Assembly (NCBI GenBank): GCA_013003715.1
Contig: JABDIN010000065.1
Location: forward strand, 1-64,000
Direction: 5' to 3'
DNA from: Desulfobacteraceae bacterium
GTDB taxonomy: Bacteria; Desulfobacterota; Desulfobacteria; Desulfobacterales; Desulfosarcinaceae
Length of the DNA: 64,000 nucleotides
The notes under the pieces are model-generated. The model searched no databases and was not told the DNA's origin. It saw nothing but the letters and a program-made list of their open reading frames with translations. The translations under genes were made by a program, and so were the position numbers. Positions 24,783 to 33,814 of the stretch are shown in pieces; the first letter of the stretch is position 1, and each line of letters begins with the position of its first letter.

Positions 24783-25517
24783 ATGGACATTGCTGAAAAG
24801 ATAAAACATTGTAACGAAATGATCAATTCGTCGCACCGGATGGTGGCCTTCACCGGGGCCGGTATTTCGGCGGACAGCGGTATCCCCACCTATCGTGGGG
24901 ATGACGGGGTATGGCATAAATACGATCCTGCGAAATATGCCGATATCAACCATTATCATCAAAATCCCGCCTATTACTGGCGATTTTTTCGGGAAGTGCG
25001 CTATCCGTCGATAAAAGGCGCCGAACCCAATGCCGCCCACCACCGGTTGGCGGCGCTTGAGGAACAGGGGGCATTAACCACCTTGATTACCCAGAATATC
25101 GATGGGCTGCATCACCTGGCGGGATCGCGGAATGTGCTGGAGCTTCACGGCAACACGAGCCGGATCCGGTGTCTGAAATGCGGTATTCAATATTCCATGG
25201 ACGATGTTTATGGCATGCTCGACGAGATGTTGCCTCCGGATTGCCCGGCGTGTGGCGGAACCCTTAAACCGGATGTGGTTTTTTTCGGCGAATCCCTGGA
25301 CGCCGGGACACTGGAAGCGGCCGTGGCCGCCATACGGGCGTGTGAGCTGTTTGTGGTTGTCGGCAGTTCACTGGTGGTTCAGCCTGCGGCCACCCTGCCG
25401 GTGACGGCAAAAGAAAACGGTGCCAGGGTGATCATCATCAACAAAGACCCCACGCCGCTGGATGACCTGGCGGATGTGGTCATTCATGCGGGCGCGGCCG
25501 ACGTGTTGGCCGGATGA
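24783..25517 (+). CDS. cobB: NAD-dependent protein deacylase (sirtuin, Sir2 family)
   Basis: Sirtuins remove acyl groups from protein lysines using NAD, for example controlling acyl-CoA synthetases. The 244-residue protein has the Rossmann motif FTGAGISADSGIPTYRG, the catalytic segment TQNIDGLHHLAGSRNVLELHGN (active-site His), and four zinc cysteines (CLKCG and CPACGG). PDVVFFGE and GSSLVVQPAATLP complete the NAD site. Length and motifs are those of bacterial class III sirtuins. A PrpE-type acyl-CoA synthetase, a classic sirtuin substrate, is encoded at 51170-53083. The glutaminase gene starts 40 bp downstream. Confidence 0.94.
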   Translation: MDIAEKIKHCNEMINSSHRMVAFTGAGISADSGIPTYRGDDGVWHKYDPAKYADINHYHQNPAYYWRFFREVRYPSIKGAEPNAAHHRLAALEEQGALTTLITQNIDGLHHLAGSRNVLELHGNTSRIRCLKCGIQYSMDDVYGMLDEMLPPDCPACGGTLKPDVVFFGESLDAGTLEAAVAAIRACELFVVVGSSLVVQPAATLPVTAKENGARVIIINKDPTPLDDLADVVIHAGAADVLAG

Positions 25518-25557
25518 CCCTCTTAACCGGATGACCTAATCATAGGCTGGTCAATTC

Positions 25558-26472
25558 ATGGATATCCAGAAAATTATAGAAGAGATTCAACAGGAAATAA
25601 CACCCTGCATCCCCCGGGGAAAAGTGGCTGACTATATTCCCAAGCTGGCGGCGGTACCCAGGGAAAAGTTCGGTATGGCCGTCCATACCATCGACGATAA
25701 TCAATACCATGTCGGCGATGCGGCTGAACCGTTTTCCATCCAGAGCATTTCCAAGGTGTTCATTTTCACCCTGGCGTTTCAAATGATGGGCGACGACATC
25801 TGGCGGCGGGTGGGCCGGGAACCGTCCGGGAATCCTTTTAATTCTCGGGTGCAATTGGAATATGAAAACGGGATACCGCGAAATCCGTTTATTAATGCCG
25901 GTGCGCTGGTCATGGTCGATGCCGTGATTTCCCACCATCGGCATCCCGAAAACCTCATCCTTGATTTCGTGCGCATGCTTGCCGATCACCCGGGTATTGG
26001 CGTTGACCCTGAAGTTGCTGAATCCGAAAGAATCACCGGCCATAGAAATGCCGCCATGGCCCATTTTTTGAAGAGTTACCAAAATCTTGAAAATGAGGTT
26101 GAAGCGGTATTGAACCTCTATTATTATCTATGCGCCATATCCATGAGCTGTCGGGATCTGGCCAAAAGTTTCATGTTCCTGGCCAATGCGGGGGCCTGTC
26201 CATGGCATAAGGCGCCCATTGTCAACGCCAGCCAGGCCAAAAGGATCAACGCCCTGATGATGACCTGCGGTACTTATGACACGGTGGGTGATTTCGCTTA
26301 CCTGGTCGGATTACCCGGTAAAAGCGGTGTGGGGGGCGGCATCAGCGCCGTTATCCCCGGCCGGATGACCATCTGCGCCTGGTCGCCGGGGCTCAATGAC
26401 AGCGGTAATTCACTGGCCGGCACACTGGCGCTGGAATTGTTTACCACAAAAACCGGTATCTCCATATTTTGA
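25558..26472 (+). CDS. glsA: Glutaminase
   Basis: Glutaminase hydrolyses L-glutamine to glutamate and ammonia. The 304-residue protein shows the serine-dependent active-site segment PFSIQSISKVFIFTLAFQ (Ser-X-X-Lys), PSGNPFNSRVQLEYENGIPRNPFINAGALV, YYYLCAISMSCRDLAKSFMFLANAG and the final GKSGVGGGISAVIPG...GLNDSGNSLAGTLALELF. All are typical of the GlsA family and the length is standard. It is downstream of the sirtuin, and the next kinase gene starts at its stop codon (TGATG overlap). Confidence 0.95.
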   Translation: MDIQKIIEEIQQEITPCIPRGKVADYIPKLAAVPREKFGMAVHTIDDNQYHVGDAAEPFSIQSISKVFIFTLAFQMMGDDIWRRVGREPSGNPFNSRVQLEYENGIPRNPFINAGALVMVDAVISHHRHPENLILDFVRMLADHPGIGVDPEVAESERITGHRNAAMAHFLKSYQNLENEVEAVLNLYYYLCAISMSCRDLAKSFMFLANAGACPWHKAPIVNASQAKRINALMMTCGTYDTVGDFAYLVGLPGKSGVGGGISAVIPGRMTICAWSPGLNDSGNSLAGTLALELFTTKTGISIF

Positions 26473-28412
26473 TGAAAAAACTTTCCACCAAATTAAAATT
26501 TCGTATGGGATCGGCCGTTATTTTAATCCTTTTCTGTGCAGTGGCCGCCATTGCGGTCTACAATTACCAGATTAAAATCGCCACCAACGATATCTACCGG
26601 GAAACCGAGATTTTCATCGCTACAGCCGACGCCACCCGCACCTACGTGAAGGATGTCCTCAGGCCGACCATCACCGAACTCCTGCCCGAAGGCGCTTTTG
26701 TTCCCCATGCCATGTCCACCTCTTTCGTGGGCAGGGAGATCATGGAGCGGTTGAAACAACGATTTCCCCGGTTTATATATAAACGCGCCGCCGGAAATCC
26801 CATGAATCCCATCAACCAGGCGGACGGATTCGAAACCGCCATGCTGGCCTGGTTTTCCGGTCACCGGGATCAGAATGAATGGCATGGTATCATCGAGAAG
26901 GACCATCGAGCCTATTACACGCGGCTGAGGGCCATATACGCTGAAAATGAATGTCTTGCCTGCCACGGACGCCCGGAGGACGCGCCACCGGCCGTCAAGG
27001 AGATATATGGTGAGAACAGCGGTTATTATTACACTGTCGGCGAGGTTGTTGCCGCCGATACCATTTACATCCCCGTGGATGTGACATTTATTCGAATCAA
27101 GGAAGCGGCCTGGATGGTGTTTCTCATCGCCATGCCGTCCCTGTTCTTTCTGCTGGGGCTTTTTCACCTGCTGTTTAACCGGACGGTTGTTCTGGAGTTG
27201 AAAGGCATCTTGTCCAAGTTCCGAACCATTCTCGGCCCGGGTGAAAAAAAGGCCGACATTCAATTGATCGGTTCAGGTGATGAAATTGATCAGCTTAAAT
27301 CCGCCTTCGAAATTGCCGCCATGGATCTTCAAAAAGCCCATGACGACCTGTCCGATTCCGAATCCAAATACCGGATGCTGTTCGAAAGCTCCCAGGACCC
27401 GATATTGATCATTGATCGAAATGCCCGGATCATGAATATCAATCAGGCGGGCATGGCGTTGTTCGGGTTTGCGGATATCACTGCGGTCTGTTCACAAGGA
27501 ACCGTGTACCCGCTGTTCTGGAACAAAGCGGACGGCGAATCGCTCTTTGATGAAGCCAAGACAAACCACTCCATCCGCGGCCGGGAACTTTATATGAGGG
27601 ATCGCAATGGCAAAAAATTGATGGTGATGCTATCGGCAACGGTTCGTCTGGGTGAAAACGAGGAATTTGCGGGGATGGATGCAACCCTCAGGGACATCAC
27701 CGACAAGCAGCGCCTCGAGAACCAGTTGGCCAAGACTGAAAAATTGGCCTCCATCGGTCAATTGGCCTCGGGTGTCGCCCATGAAATTAACAATCCCCTT
27801 GGTGTCATCCGCTGCTACACCAATCTGATTGAAAAATCCGCCGGGCCCGAAACCCCGATCATGAACGACATCCGGATTATTCGTAAACACACCGACCAGT
27901 GTAAAACGGTGGTTGAAGCCCTGTTGAATTTTGCCCGGGTTCCCGAGGCCAAAAAGAGGCAGATGGACATCCACTCATGTCTCGATGATGTGTTAAACGT
28001 GCTTGAAATCCAGATGGACAAGCAGCATTTCATCGTTCAGCGTGAATTCAATGGGGATGTACCGTTGATTGTCATGGACGTATACCAGATCCAGCAGGTA
28101 TTCATGAATCTGCTGATCAATGCAAAACAGGCCATGCCGGAGGGGGGTAGAATCCTGGTCCGCACCCGCTTTCATAAAGACCGGTCCATGATTGCAGTTG
28201 ACATAAGCGATACGGGGCAGGGAATTCCCGAAGATCACATCAATAAAATATTCGATCCGTTCTTCACCACCAAGCAACCCGGTCAGGGGACCGGTTTAGG
28301 CTTATCGGTAAGCTATGGCATCGTCAAACAACACGGCGGGGATATCGAGGTCAACAGTAATCCCGCTATGGGAACGACGTTTACGGTATTGTTGCCCATC
28401 GAGCAGTGCTAA
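26472..28412 (+). CDS. Membrane histidine kinase with Tll0287-like (DUF3365) heme sensor domain
   Basis: The start ATG shares a base with the glsA stop. The 646-residue protein begins with a membrane helix, then a periplasmic domain with RAAGNPMNPINQADGFE and a single heme-attachment motif CLACH (161-165). This is the pattern of Tll0287-like/DUF3365 heme sensors. A second helix (about 213-235), a HAMP-like linker, a PAS domain (DPILIIDRNARIMNINQAGMALFG), HisKA (GVAHEINNPLGVIRCYTN) and HATPase_c (NLLINAKQAMPEGG, DTGQGIP, GQGTGLGLS) follow. The NtrC-type regulator 104 bp downstream is its likely partner. It probably senses periplasmic redox state or a heme ligand. Confidence 0.92.
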   Translation: MKKLSTKLKFRMGSAVILILFCAVAAIAVYNYQIKIATNDIYRETEIFIATADATRTYVKDVLRPTITELLPEGAFVPHAMSTSFVGREIMERLKQRFPRFIYKRAAGNPMNPINQADGFETAMLAWFSGHRDQNEWHGIIEKDHRAYYTRLRAIYAENECLACHGRPEDAPPAVKEIYGENSGYYYTVGEVVAADTIYIPVDVTFIRIKEAAWMVFLIAMPSLFFLLGLFHLLFNRTVVLELKGILSKFRTILGPGEKKADIQLIGSGDEIDQLKSAFEIAAMDLQKAHDDLSDSESKYRMLFESSQDPILIIDRNARIMNINQAGMALFGFADITAVCSQGTVYPLFWNKADGESLFDEAKTNHSIRGRELYMRDRNGKKLMVMLSATVRLGENEEFAGMDATLRDITDKQRLENQLAKTEKLASIGQLASGVAHEINNPLGVIRCYTNLIEKSAGPETPIMNDIRIIRKHTDQCKTVVEALLNFARVPEAKKRQMDIHSCLDDVLNVLEIQMDKQHFIVQREFNGDVPLIVMDVYQIQQVFMNLLINAKQAMPEGGRILVRTRFHKDRSMIAVDISDTGQGIPEDHINKIFDPFFTTKQPGQGTGLGLSVSYGIVKQHGGDIEVNSNPAMGTTFTVLLPIEQC

Positions 28413-28516
28413 TGCTTACCGGCAAATGCCCATTGCCGCATGGCATTGGAGAATACCGTCTTTCTGAGCGACACCTGCCGTTCTGACCGTTTTTGAGCAT
28501 AAGGTATGGGACAATA

Positions 28517-29902
28517 ATGGACACTATACTGATCGTTGATGATGAAATTGATCTGATCCATGGCTTGGAACGCACCATCGCCATGGAAATCGATTGCAGG
28601 ATCCTGATGGCCGATAATGGTGCCAAGGCCATGGAAACCTTACACAATGAACCGGTGGATGTCCTTCTGGCGGACATCCGTATGCCCGTAGTGGATGGGA
28701 TTTCCCTGCTGAAAGCCGCCAAAGAGATCTCTCCGGCCATCTCGGTGATCATCATGACCGCTTACGGCACCATTGCCCGGGCCGTGGAGGCCATCAAGGC
28801 CGGGGCATTTGATTTCATCCAAAAACCCCTCGACGAAGAGCGCCTGTTCCATTTGCTGCGAAAAGGATTGGAATTGAACCGGCTGGTGCGTGAAAATGCC
28901 CGGTTGACGGCCAAGGTGCGTGAAAAGGAGCCGTTTGAGCACATCGTGGGAAACAGCAAGCCCATGCTGGCGCTATATTCCAAGATCAAAATGCTGGGGA
29001 AGAGTGATGTAAATGTATTGATTCTCGGGGAGACCGGCACCGGCAAGGAGATGGCCGCCACGGCCATCCACCGTCTAAGTGGACGAAGCCACAGGGAGAT
29101 CATCACGGTGAATTGCCCGGCCCTGCCGGAAACCATACTGGAAAGCGAATTGTTCGGTTACAAAAAGGGCGCCTTCACCAACGCCGATACGGATAAAAAA
29201 GGGTATTTCGACCATGCCCATTTGAGCACTATCTTCCTCGATGAGATCGGCGATCTCAACCTGTCCCTGCAAACCAAGCTGCTGCGGGTGTTGCAGGATA
29301 AACGCATCACCCCGTTGGGTGATACCCGAAGCCATCCTGTGGATGTGCGAATCATCGCCGCCACCAATCAGCTCCTGCAACAAAAAATAGAGAGCGGCCA
29401 ATTCAGGCAGGATCTGTTTTACCGCTTGAATGTGGCCACCCTCACCATACCGAGACTAGAAGAAATCCGGGCGGACATCCCCCTTTTGGCCACGCATTTT
29501 ATGAAGAAAATCGCCCTGGAGCAGAACACCGACACCAAAAAACTATCACCGGGTGTGATGAATTGTTTGCTGAAACGAAAGTGGCCCGGTAATATCCGCG
29601 AGCTGGAAAACACCCTGCGGGGATGGTGTGCGCTTACTCCTTCTCAAACCATTCACCAAAAACATATACAGCCCGATGAGGCCGTCATTCCATGTCTGGC
29701 GGATAACGATGGCATTACCCGGCCTTATAAAGAACTGAAAAATGAAGTCATCGATCGATTCACCATCGATTATCTTCATGGGCTATTGGCGCACACCGGG
29801 GGCAATGTTTCCCTGGCGGCCCATATCAGCGGCATCAAACGGCAATCCCTCCAGAAAATAATCCGACGCTACCAGGTGGATGTCAGCCGGTACCGGCCCT
29901 GA
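28517..29902 (+). CDS. Sigma-54-dependent response regulator (NtrC family) with variant GAFTNA loop
   Basis: The 461-residue protein has a receiver (VDDEID; Asp53 in LADIRMP; Lys in QKPLD), then an AAA+ domain with Walker A GETGTGKE (171-178), Walker B region LDEIGDL (241-247) and ATNQ. A Fis-type helix-turn-helix is at the C terminus (GNVSLAAHISGIKRQSLQKIIRRYQ). The sigma-54-contacting loop reads GAFTNA (218-223) instead of GAFTGA. It should activate sigma-54 promoters after phosphorylation by the preceding heme kinase. A good -24/-12 promoter lies about 300 bp downstream in front of the YeiH-type transporter gene, the obvious target. An earlier TTG start is in frame but less likely. Confidence 0.93.
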   Translation: MDTILIVDDEIDLIHGLERTIAMEIDCRILMADNGAKAMETLHNEPVDVLLADIRMPVVDGISLLKAAKEISPAISVIIMTAYGTIARAVEAIKAGAFDFIQKPLDEERLFHLLRKGLELNRLVRENARLTAKVREKEPFEHIVGNSKPMLALYSKIKMLGKSDVNVLILGETGTGKEMAATAIHRLSGRSHREIITVNCPALPETILESELFGYKKGAFTNADTDKKGYFDHAHLSTIFLDEIGDLNLSLQTKLLRVLQDKRITPLGDTRSHPVDVRIIAATNQLLQQKIESGQFRQDLFYRLNVATLTIPRLEEIRADIPLLATHFMKKIALEQNTDTKKLSPGVMNCLLKRKWPGNIRELENTLRGWCALTPSQTIHQKHIQPDEAVIPCLADNDGITRPYKELKNEVIDRFTIDYLHGLLAHTGGNVSLAAHISGIKRQSLQKIIRRYQVDVSRYRP

Positions 29903-30160
29903 AAATCGGCCCGCCTTCCCAGTGGGTCATTATTGACCCGCAATTCAAAAATGGCGGTGCAAACTTCGGGCTGCACCCAGTGGATCCACGATCAACAATG
30001 TGAATCGTTTCCGATTTTCGCGCAACGTTATACCACCAGACGATTCTTTCTCACCACATCCCATGGCAACACCGGATCGTCGGCATTTTTAAAATCAGTG
30101 CAGCCCGGAGGCTGCATACCATCCACGTATTCACCGGGCGATGTTAATTATAAGTTTAGA

Positions 30161-30207
30161 CATAACAACCGGTTATGACGTATTGTGTCTTCGGCATGTC
30201 TTTTGCT
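30161..30207 (+). promoter_or_regulatory. Sigma-54-type promoter and inverted repeat before the YeiH-type transporter
   Basis: CGGCATG tctt TTGCT (30192-30207) has GG and GC exactly 10 bases apart, with a perfect TTGC at -12. Upstream is the inverted repeat cataac (30161-30166) / gttatg (30172-30177), a candidate activator site. The start codon is about 100 bp downstream. A leader hairpin gagccg/cggctc lies at 30245-30269. The rest of the 29903-30310 gap shows no gene. Confidence 0.5.
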
Positions 30208-30310
30208 GATAGAGGTCTGACTTACAGTCTGCAGCGTCGGAACAGAGCCGATATGCGACAAAACGGCTCATTTCATATTTCATCGTCACCAATATAGAAG
30301 GAGGATCTCA

Positions 30311-32062
30311 ATGGCAGACAATGCATCAAGTGGAAACGAACAGGTCGTGACAGACAAGGCCACGTCCAAACTGTCGGACCTGTGGACAAAAGAGGACTAC
30401 TGGGCGATTTGGCTCGGATTCCTCATGCTGATTTTCGGAATTCTGATCTTTTTCAACAACACCCCAGCCGACATGCAGGCAAAAATCGACACGGCAAACC
30501 AGACGCTTACAGCAGAAGCTGCAAAAGCCCCATTTAAAACCATTGCCTGGTACCAGGCTGTGGAGGCGAAGCAAAAACTCAAGGCGACCAGTTCCCCCAT
30601 CGGGAAGAAAATCGCCTCATTCACCAGTAAACCCAAGGGGTGGACTTCCAATCCGCTGGATGCCATCTTCATGGGAAAAGCCAAGGCGGACGCCAAGGTC
30701 CAGTCGGCCACTGCCAAATATGACGCGGCAAGCGCAAAGCTGGCAGAGGCGTTCACGGCCGCCCAGGCCGCCGAGACGGTTGCCGCCCAGGCCAATTTTA
30801 CCGATGATACCTTGAACGGGACGGCTGAAAAATCAATCGCCGACTGGCGTGCGGCCAGTGCCAAGGCCTCCAGCGCCAAGAAAAAAGTCGGCGCAAAACC
30901 GTATAATGTGATCCCCGGCCTGATCGGCCTGATGATCGTTTTGGCCATCTTTTTCGGCATCGGTATGCAGGCCATGGGCGGTTCCTTGGGAAAATTCATG
31001 GCCGGTTTTGCGATTGTATTTTTCATCGCCGTTATAGCCTATGCGGCATCATCCAATGCCACCATGAAGCAATACGGTATTGGTTATGCCGCCTGGGCTA
31101 TTCTGTTCGGACTTATCATCAGCAATACGGTGGGCACCCCCAAGTGGGTGATGCCGGCCGTTCAGACCGAATATTACATCAAAACCGGTCTTGTGCTGTT
31201 GGGGGCTGAAATTCTGTTCGGTAAAATTCTGTCCATTGGTGTGCCGGGGATTTTCGTAGCGTGGGTGGTTACGCCGATAGTGCTTGTCACCACCTATATC
31301 TTCGGCCAGAAAGTCGTCAAGATTCCATCGAAAACACTTAATATAACGGTGTCCGCGGATATGTCGGTATGCGGTGTTTCCGCTGCCATTGCCACTGCCG
31401 CCGCCTGTCGGGCCAAAAAAGAGGAGCTGACCCTGGCTGTCGGCCTTTCCCTGGTGTTCACCTCCATCATGATGATTGTCATGCCCGCCTTCATCAAGGC
31501 GGTGGGGATGCCGGAAATTCTCGGTGGCGCATGGATGGGCGGAACCATCGACGCCACTGGCGCCGTTGCGGCCGCCGGTGCGTTTCTGGGGGATAAGGCC
31601 CTTTATGTGGCGGCCACCGTTAAAATGATACAGAATGTTCTCATCGGTGTCATCGCCTTCTGCGTGGCGGTTTATTGGTGCGCCCGGGTGGATTGTATTC
31701 CCGGCCAGAAAGTGGCCGCCGTCGAAATCTGGCATCGATTCCCCAAGTTTGTTCTGGGTTTCATCGGCGCTTCCATCATCTTTTCACTCCTCGACCAGGG
31801 ACTTGGCAAGGATGTGAGTTATGCGGTTCTCGATCATGGCGCCATTCGCGGTATGTCGAAGATTTTTCGCGGCTGGTTCTTCTGCCTGGCGTTTGTGAGC
31901 ATCGGTCTGGCCACCAATTTCAGGGAGCTGAAACATCAGTTCAAGGGCGGAAAACCCCTTATCCTTTATGTGTGCGGTCAGTCGCTTAACCTGATCCTGA
32001 CCCTGACGATGGCCTACATCATGTTTTATAAAGTGTTTCCTGAAATTACGGCGAGAATTTAA
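30311..32062 (+). CDS. YeiH-family (UPF0324) putative anion/sulfate exporter with large Ala-rich insert
   Basis: Residues from about 195 to the end form the polytopic core of the YeiH family (PF03601), with LKQYGIGYAAWAILFGLIISN-like helices and the signature KIPSKTLNITVSADMSVCGVSAAIATAAACRAKKEELTLAVGLSLV...GGAWMGGTIDATGAVAAAGAFLG. Members are annotated as putative sulfate exporters, not proven biochemically. Unusually, the first helix (IWLGFLMLIFGILIFF) is followed by about 150 Ala/Lys-rich, probably helical, residues before the core begins. A strong ribosome site (gaaggagg) precedes the ATG. The upstream heme kinase/NtrC pair and sigma-54-type promoter suggest redox-responsive control. Confidence 0.85.
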   Translation: MADNASSGNEQVVTDKATSKLSDLWTKEDYWAIWLGFLMLIFGILIFFNNTPADMQAKIDTANQTLTAEAAKAPFKTIAWYQAVEAKQKLKATSSPIGKKIASFTSKPKGWTSNPLDAIFMGKAKADAKVQSATAKYDAASAKLAEAFTAAQAAETVAAQANFTDDTLNGTAEKSIADWRAASAKASSAKKKVGAKPYNVIPGLIGLMIVLAIFFGIGMQAMGGSLGKFMAGFAIVFFIAVIAYAASSNATMKQYGIGYAAWAILFGLIISNTVGTPKWVMPAVQTEYYIKTGLVLLGAEILFGKILSIGVPGIFVAWVVTPIVLVTTYIFGQKVVKIPSKTLNITVSADMSVCGVSAAIATAAACRAKKEELTLAVGLSLVFTSIMMIVMPAFIKAVGMPEILGGAWMGGTIDATGAVAAAGAFLGDKALYVAATVKMIQNVLIGVIAFCVAVYWCARVDCIPGQKVAAVEIWHRFPKFVLGFIGASIIFSLLDQGLGKDVSYAVLDHGAIRGMSKIFRGWFFCLAFVSIGLATNFRELKHQFKGGKPLILYVCGQSLNLILTLTMAYIMFYKVFPEITARI

Positions 32063-32064
32063 TC

Positions 32065-32379
32065 ATGAACCCAGTGATAAGTGCGATTTCCTGTATGAAG
32101 GACCTGGACGGACCGACCTGCAATACCGTTTCCGTCCGCGGCAAGGGTATCATCAAATTGCTCTTCAGCATCATTGTGATCGCATTTTTGATGCTGTTTG
32201 CCATGCCCCGGCTGGTGCCGGTGCTGGGACTCAAGCCCATGGCCGAATTCATCGAGGAACGCAACATCGACGCCAACATGTATTTCTACACCGAAGTCGC
32301 GGAATTCTCTGAAGCGAATATCCACATGGACAACACCTGGGCGTATACGCCCACAGGGCCGCGAAACACTAATCCTTAA
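32065..32379 (+). CDS. Small single-helix membrane protein following the transporter
   Basis: The 104-residue protein starts two bases after the stop of the transporter gene, so it is translationally coupled to it. It has one membrane helix (GIIKLLFSIIVIAFLMLFAMPRLVPVLGL) and a hydrophilic C terminus rich in Asn and acidic residues (EERNIDANMYFYTEVAEFSEANIHMDN). I recognise no family. The tight coupling suggests an accessory subunit of the transporter; that is inference. Confidence 0.7.
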   Translation: MNPVISAISCMKDLDGPTCNTVSVRGKGIIKLLFSIIVIAFLMLFAMPRLVPVLGLKPMAEFIEERNIDANMYFYTEVAEFSEANIHMDNTWAYTPTGPRNTNP

Positions 32380-32409
32380 TCAGATGTAACTTGGCGGAAT
32401 CCCGTGCCG

Positions 32410-32445
32410 ACTCCCGGGTGGGCTTTACAGCCTCCCGGGAGTTTG
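32410..32445 (+). terminator. Terminator-like hairpin after the transporter operon
   Basis: actcccggg (32410-32418) pairs perfectly with cccgggagt (32434-32442), with a further ggct/agcc pairing inside the loop. A short T-rich tail (tttgtc) follows, so termination is probable but the T run is weak. Confidence 0.6.
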
Positions 32446-32500
32446 TCAAGGGACATGTGTGTAAAAATGATATCGTGAATATTCATTTCCGTTGCAGACC

Positions 32501-32636
32501 AATAATGACAAATTTCGAAGCTCAAATGTCAAATGGCGGTATGCTGTCCGTTTTACAGAACCACCTCAAAAATAAAGTGAATAGAAAACGACAGCATTCC
32601 ACGATTCGGAATTTGGATTTTGTCATTTGAAATTAT
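32501..32636. repeat. MITE-like dispersed repeat, copy C (most complete)
   Basis: This 136-bp element has imperfect terminal inverted repeats. The left end aataatgacaaa...ggcggtatgctgtccg mirrors the right end, whose reverse complement is aatttcaaatgacaaaatcc...ggaatgctgtcg. It is non-coding and related to copies at 15335, 24711 and 33815. It fills much of the 32380-32706 gap. Confidence 0.65.
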
Positions 32637-32706
32637 ATTTACATGTTGTATCCTGACGCGAACAGCGCATTAAATCATATAACGCCAAACCACCCTCTGA
32701 CCCCTT

Positions 32707-33288
32707 ATGCATATACCTGAAAACAGAAAACAGATGATCCTGGACGCCGAGGAGCAGTTTGCCAATACCCTGGCCGCCCGGGTATTGAAAGTCCCGAAAC
32801 TCAGTATCTGGATGATTCTCATCCCTATCATCATTGTTCATCACATCTATCGTCATCAACGGGTCGTAAAAGGCCGGCAGGCCTTTGTCGAGAATTACCT
32901 GATTTCCCGGAAAAGAGCGCTGGAAGAGGCATGGGCCGCTGCCGAAAACGGCTGCGATCCGGATATTGAAAATATCATTCGTGTGTCGGAATTACCCGAA
33001 GAGACCTTTGCAGACTATGGAAAATGGCTTGGTCTCCTCGTCGAGCACTACTCGGACCTGCTCAATGCCGAGGGGAATTCATACGAAGCGCTGATCCGCG
33101 ATCTCTACAAAAACCGGTCCGGTTTTCTCCTGTTCCTCAACCGCCTCAATCAAGTGGAAAAGCAATTCAACGCCGTCCTGGAACCCCACCTCGTCCGGAC
33201 CACCCCGGAGGCGGGAGACATCATCATGGCCATGGAGAACAATTCAGAAACACTGCGCAGGAAAAGCGCGGAAGATATATTTCGCTAA
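32707..33288 (+). CDS. Conserved-looking protein of unknown function with one membrane segment
   Basis: The 193-residue protein has one hydrophobic segment (LSIWMILIPIIIVHHIYRH, about 32-50) flanked by charged helices, then a helical C-terminal domain of about 140 residues with many Glu and Arg. No enzymatic motif or known domain is apparent. It stands alone between the transporter operon and the Rrf2 regulators; the convergent Rrf2 gene ends 28 bp away. Codon use looks normal for the window. Function unknown. Confidence 0.7.
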   Translation: MHIPENRKQMILDAEEQFANTLAARVLKVPKLSIWMILIPIIIVHHIYRHQRVVKGRQAFVENYLISRKRALEEAWAAAENGCDPDIENIIRVSELPEETFADYGKWLGLLVEHYSDLLNAEGNSYEALIRDLYKNRSGFLLFLNRLNQVEKQFNAVLEPHLVRTTPEAGDIIMAMENNSETLRRKSAEDIFR

Positions 33289-33316
33289 ATTCATATGCCA
33301 CTGATTTTTAGTGCTG

Positions 33317-33766
33317 TTAAGAGCCGTCGGCGAATTGTTCACCCATTTGAACCTGTCCTTCGGTTTCAATCAGTTGGCGGATGGTGGTGCGGTCGTAAAT
33401 CCGGTTCATGGCATCCTGAACTTCGTGCCACATGGGCATGAAGGCGCAATTGCCTTCGAACGGGCAGTCTTTTTTGGTCTCGCAGGATAGACACTCTTCC
33501 GGCGATTTTGATTGATCGAGAAAGCGGAATATTCCGCCCACCGTCAATTCCTCCGGTGCGGGTATCAGTTGGTAGCCACCGTAATATCCGCGTTTTGCCG
33601 CCACGATGCCGGACCGTTTTAGCTGGCTTAAAATGACTTCCAAAAACCGCGTTGGGATGGCTTGGATCTCGGCAATTCGGGCGCTTTTCACGGGGCCTTT
33701 TCCCTGGTGTTTGGCAAGTTCGAAGACAGCGCGAAGCGCGTATTGTTTTTTTTGAGTGATCAGCAT
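33317..33766 (-). CDS. Rrf2-family transcriptional regulator (minus-strand paralogue)
   Basis: The 149-residue protein begins at MLITQKKQYALRAVFELAKH. The frame is open 22 codons further, but Rrf2 proteins start here. It has the Rrf2 winged helix-turn-helix (IAEIQAIPTRFLEVILSQLKRSGIVAAKRGYYGGYQL) and a CX2CX5CX5C cluster motif (CLSCETKKDCPFEGNC), as in Fe-S-binding members such as IscR. It may therefore sense Fe-S, oxygen or NO status. It is divergent from a close paralogue at 34132, separated by 365 bp containing a MITE-like element. Its own promoter has no IscR-type box that I can see. Confidence 0.92.
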   Translation of the reverse strand: MLITQKKQYALRAVFELAKHQGKGPVKSARIAEIQAIPTRFLEVILSQLKRSGIVAAKRGYYGGYQLIPAPEELTVGGIFRFLDQSKSPEECLSCETKKDCPFEGNCAFMPMWHEVQDAMNRIYDRTTIRQLIETEGQVQMGEQFADGS

Positions 33767-33814
33767 GGTATCGGATACTTTAAAAAAGTGTTCATGTTTT
33801 GATACAAGGTGGGT

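Noticed and set aside
29933-30178. 81-codon open frame between the NtrC gene and the transporter
   Set aside because: No ribosome site and unconvincing composition; the region instead holds regulatory elements.
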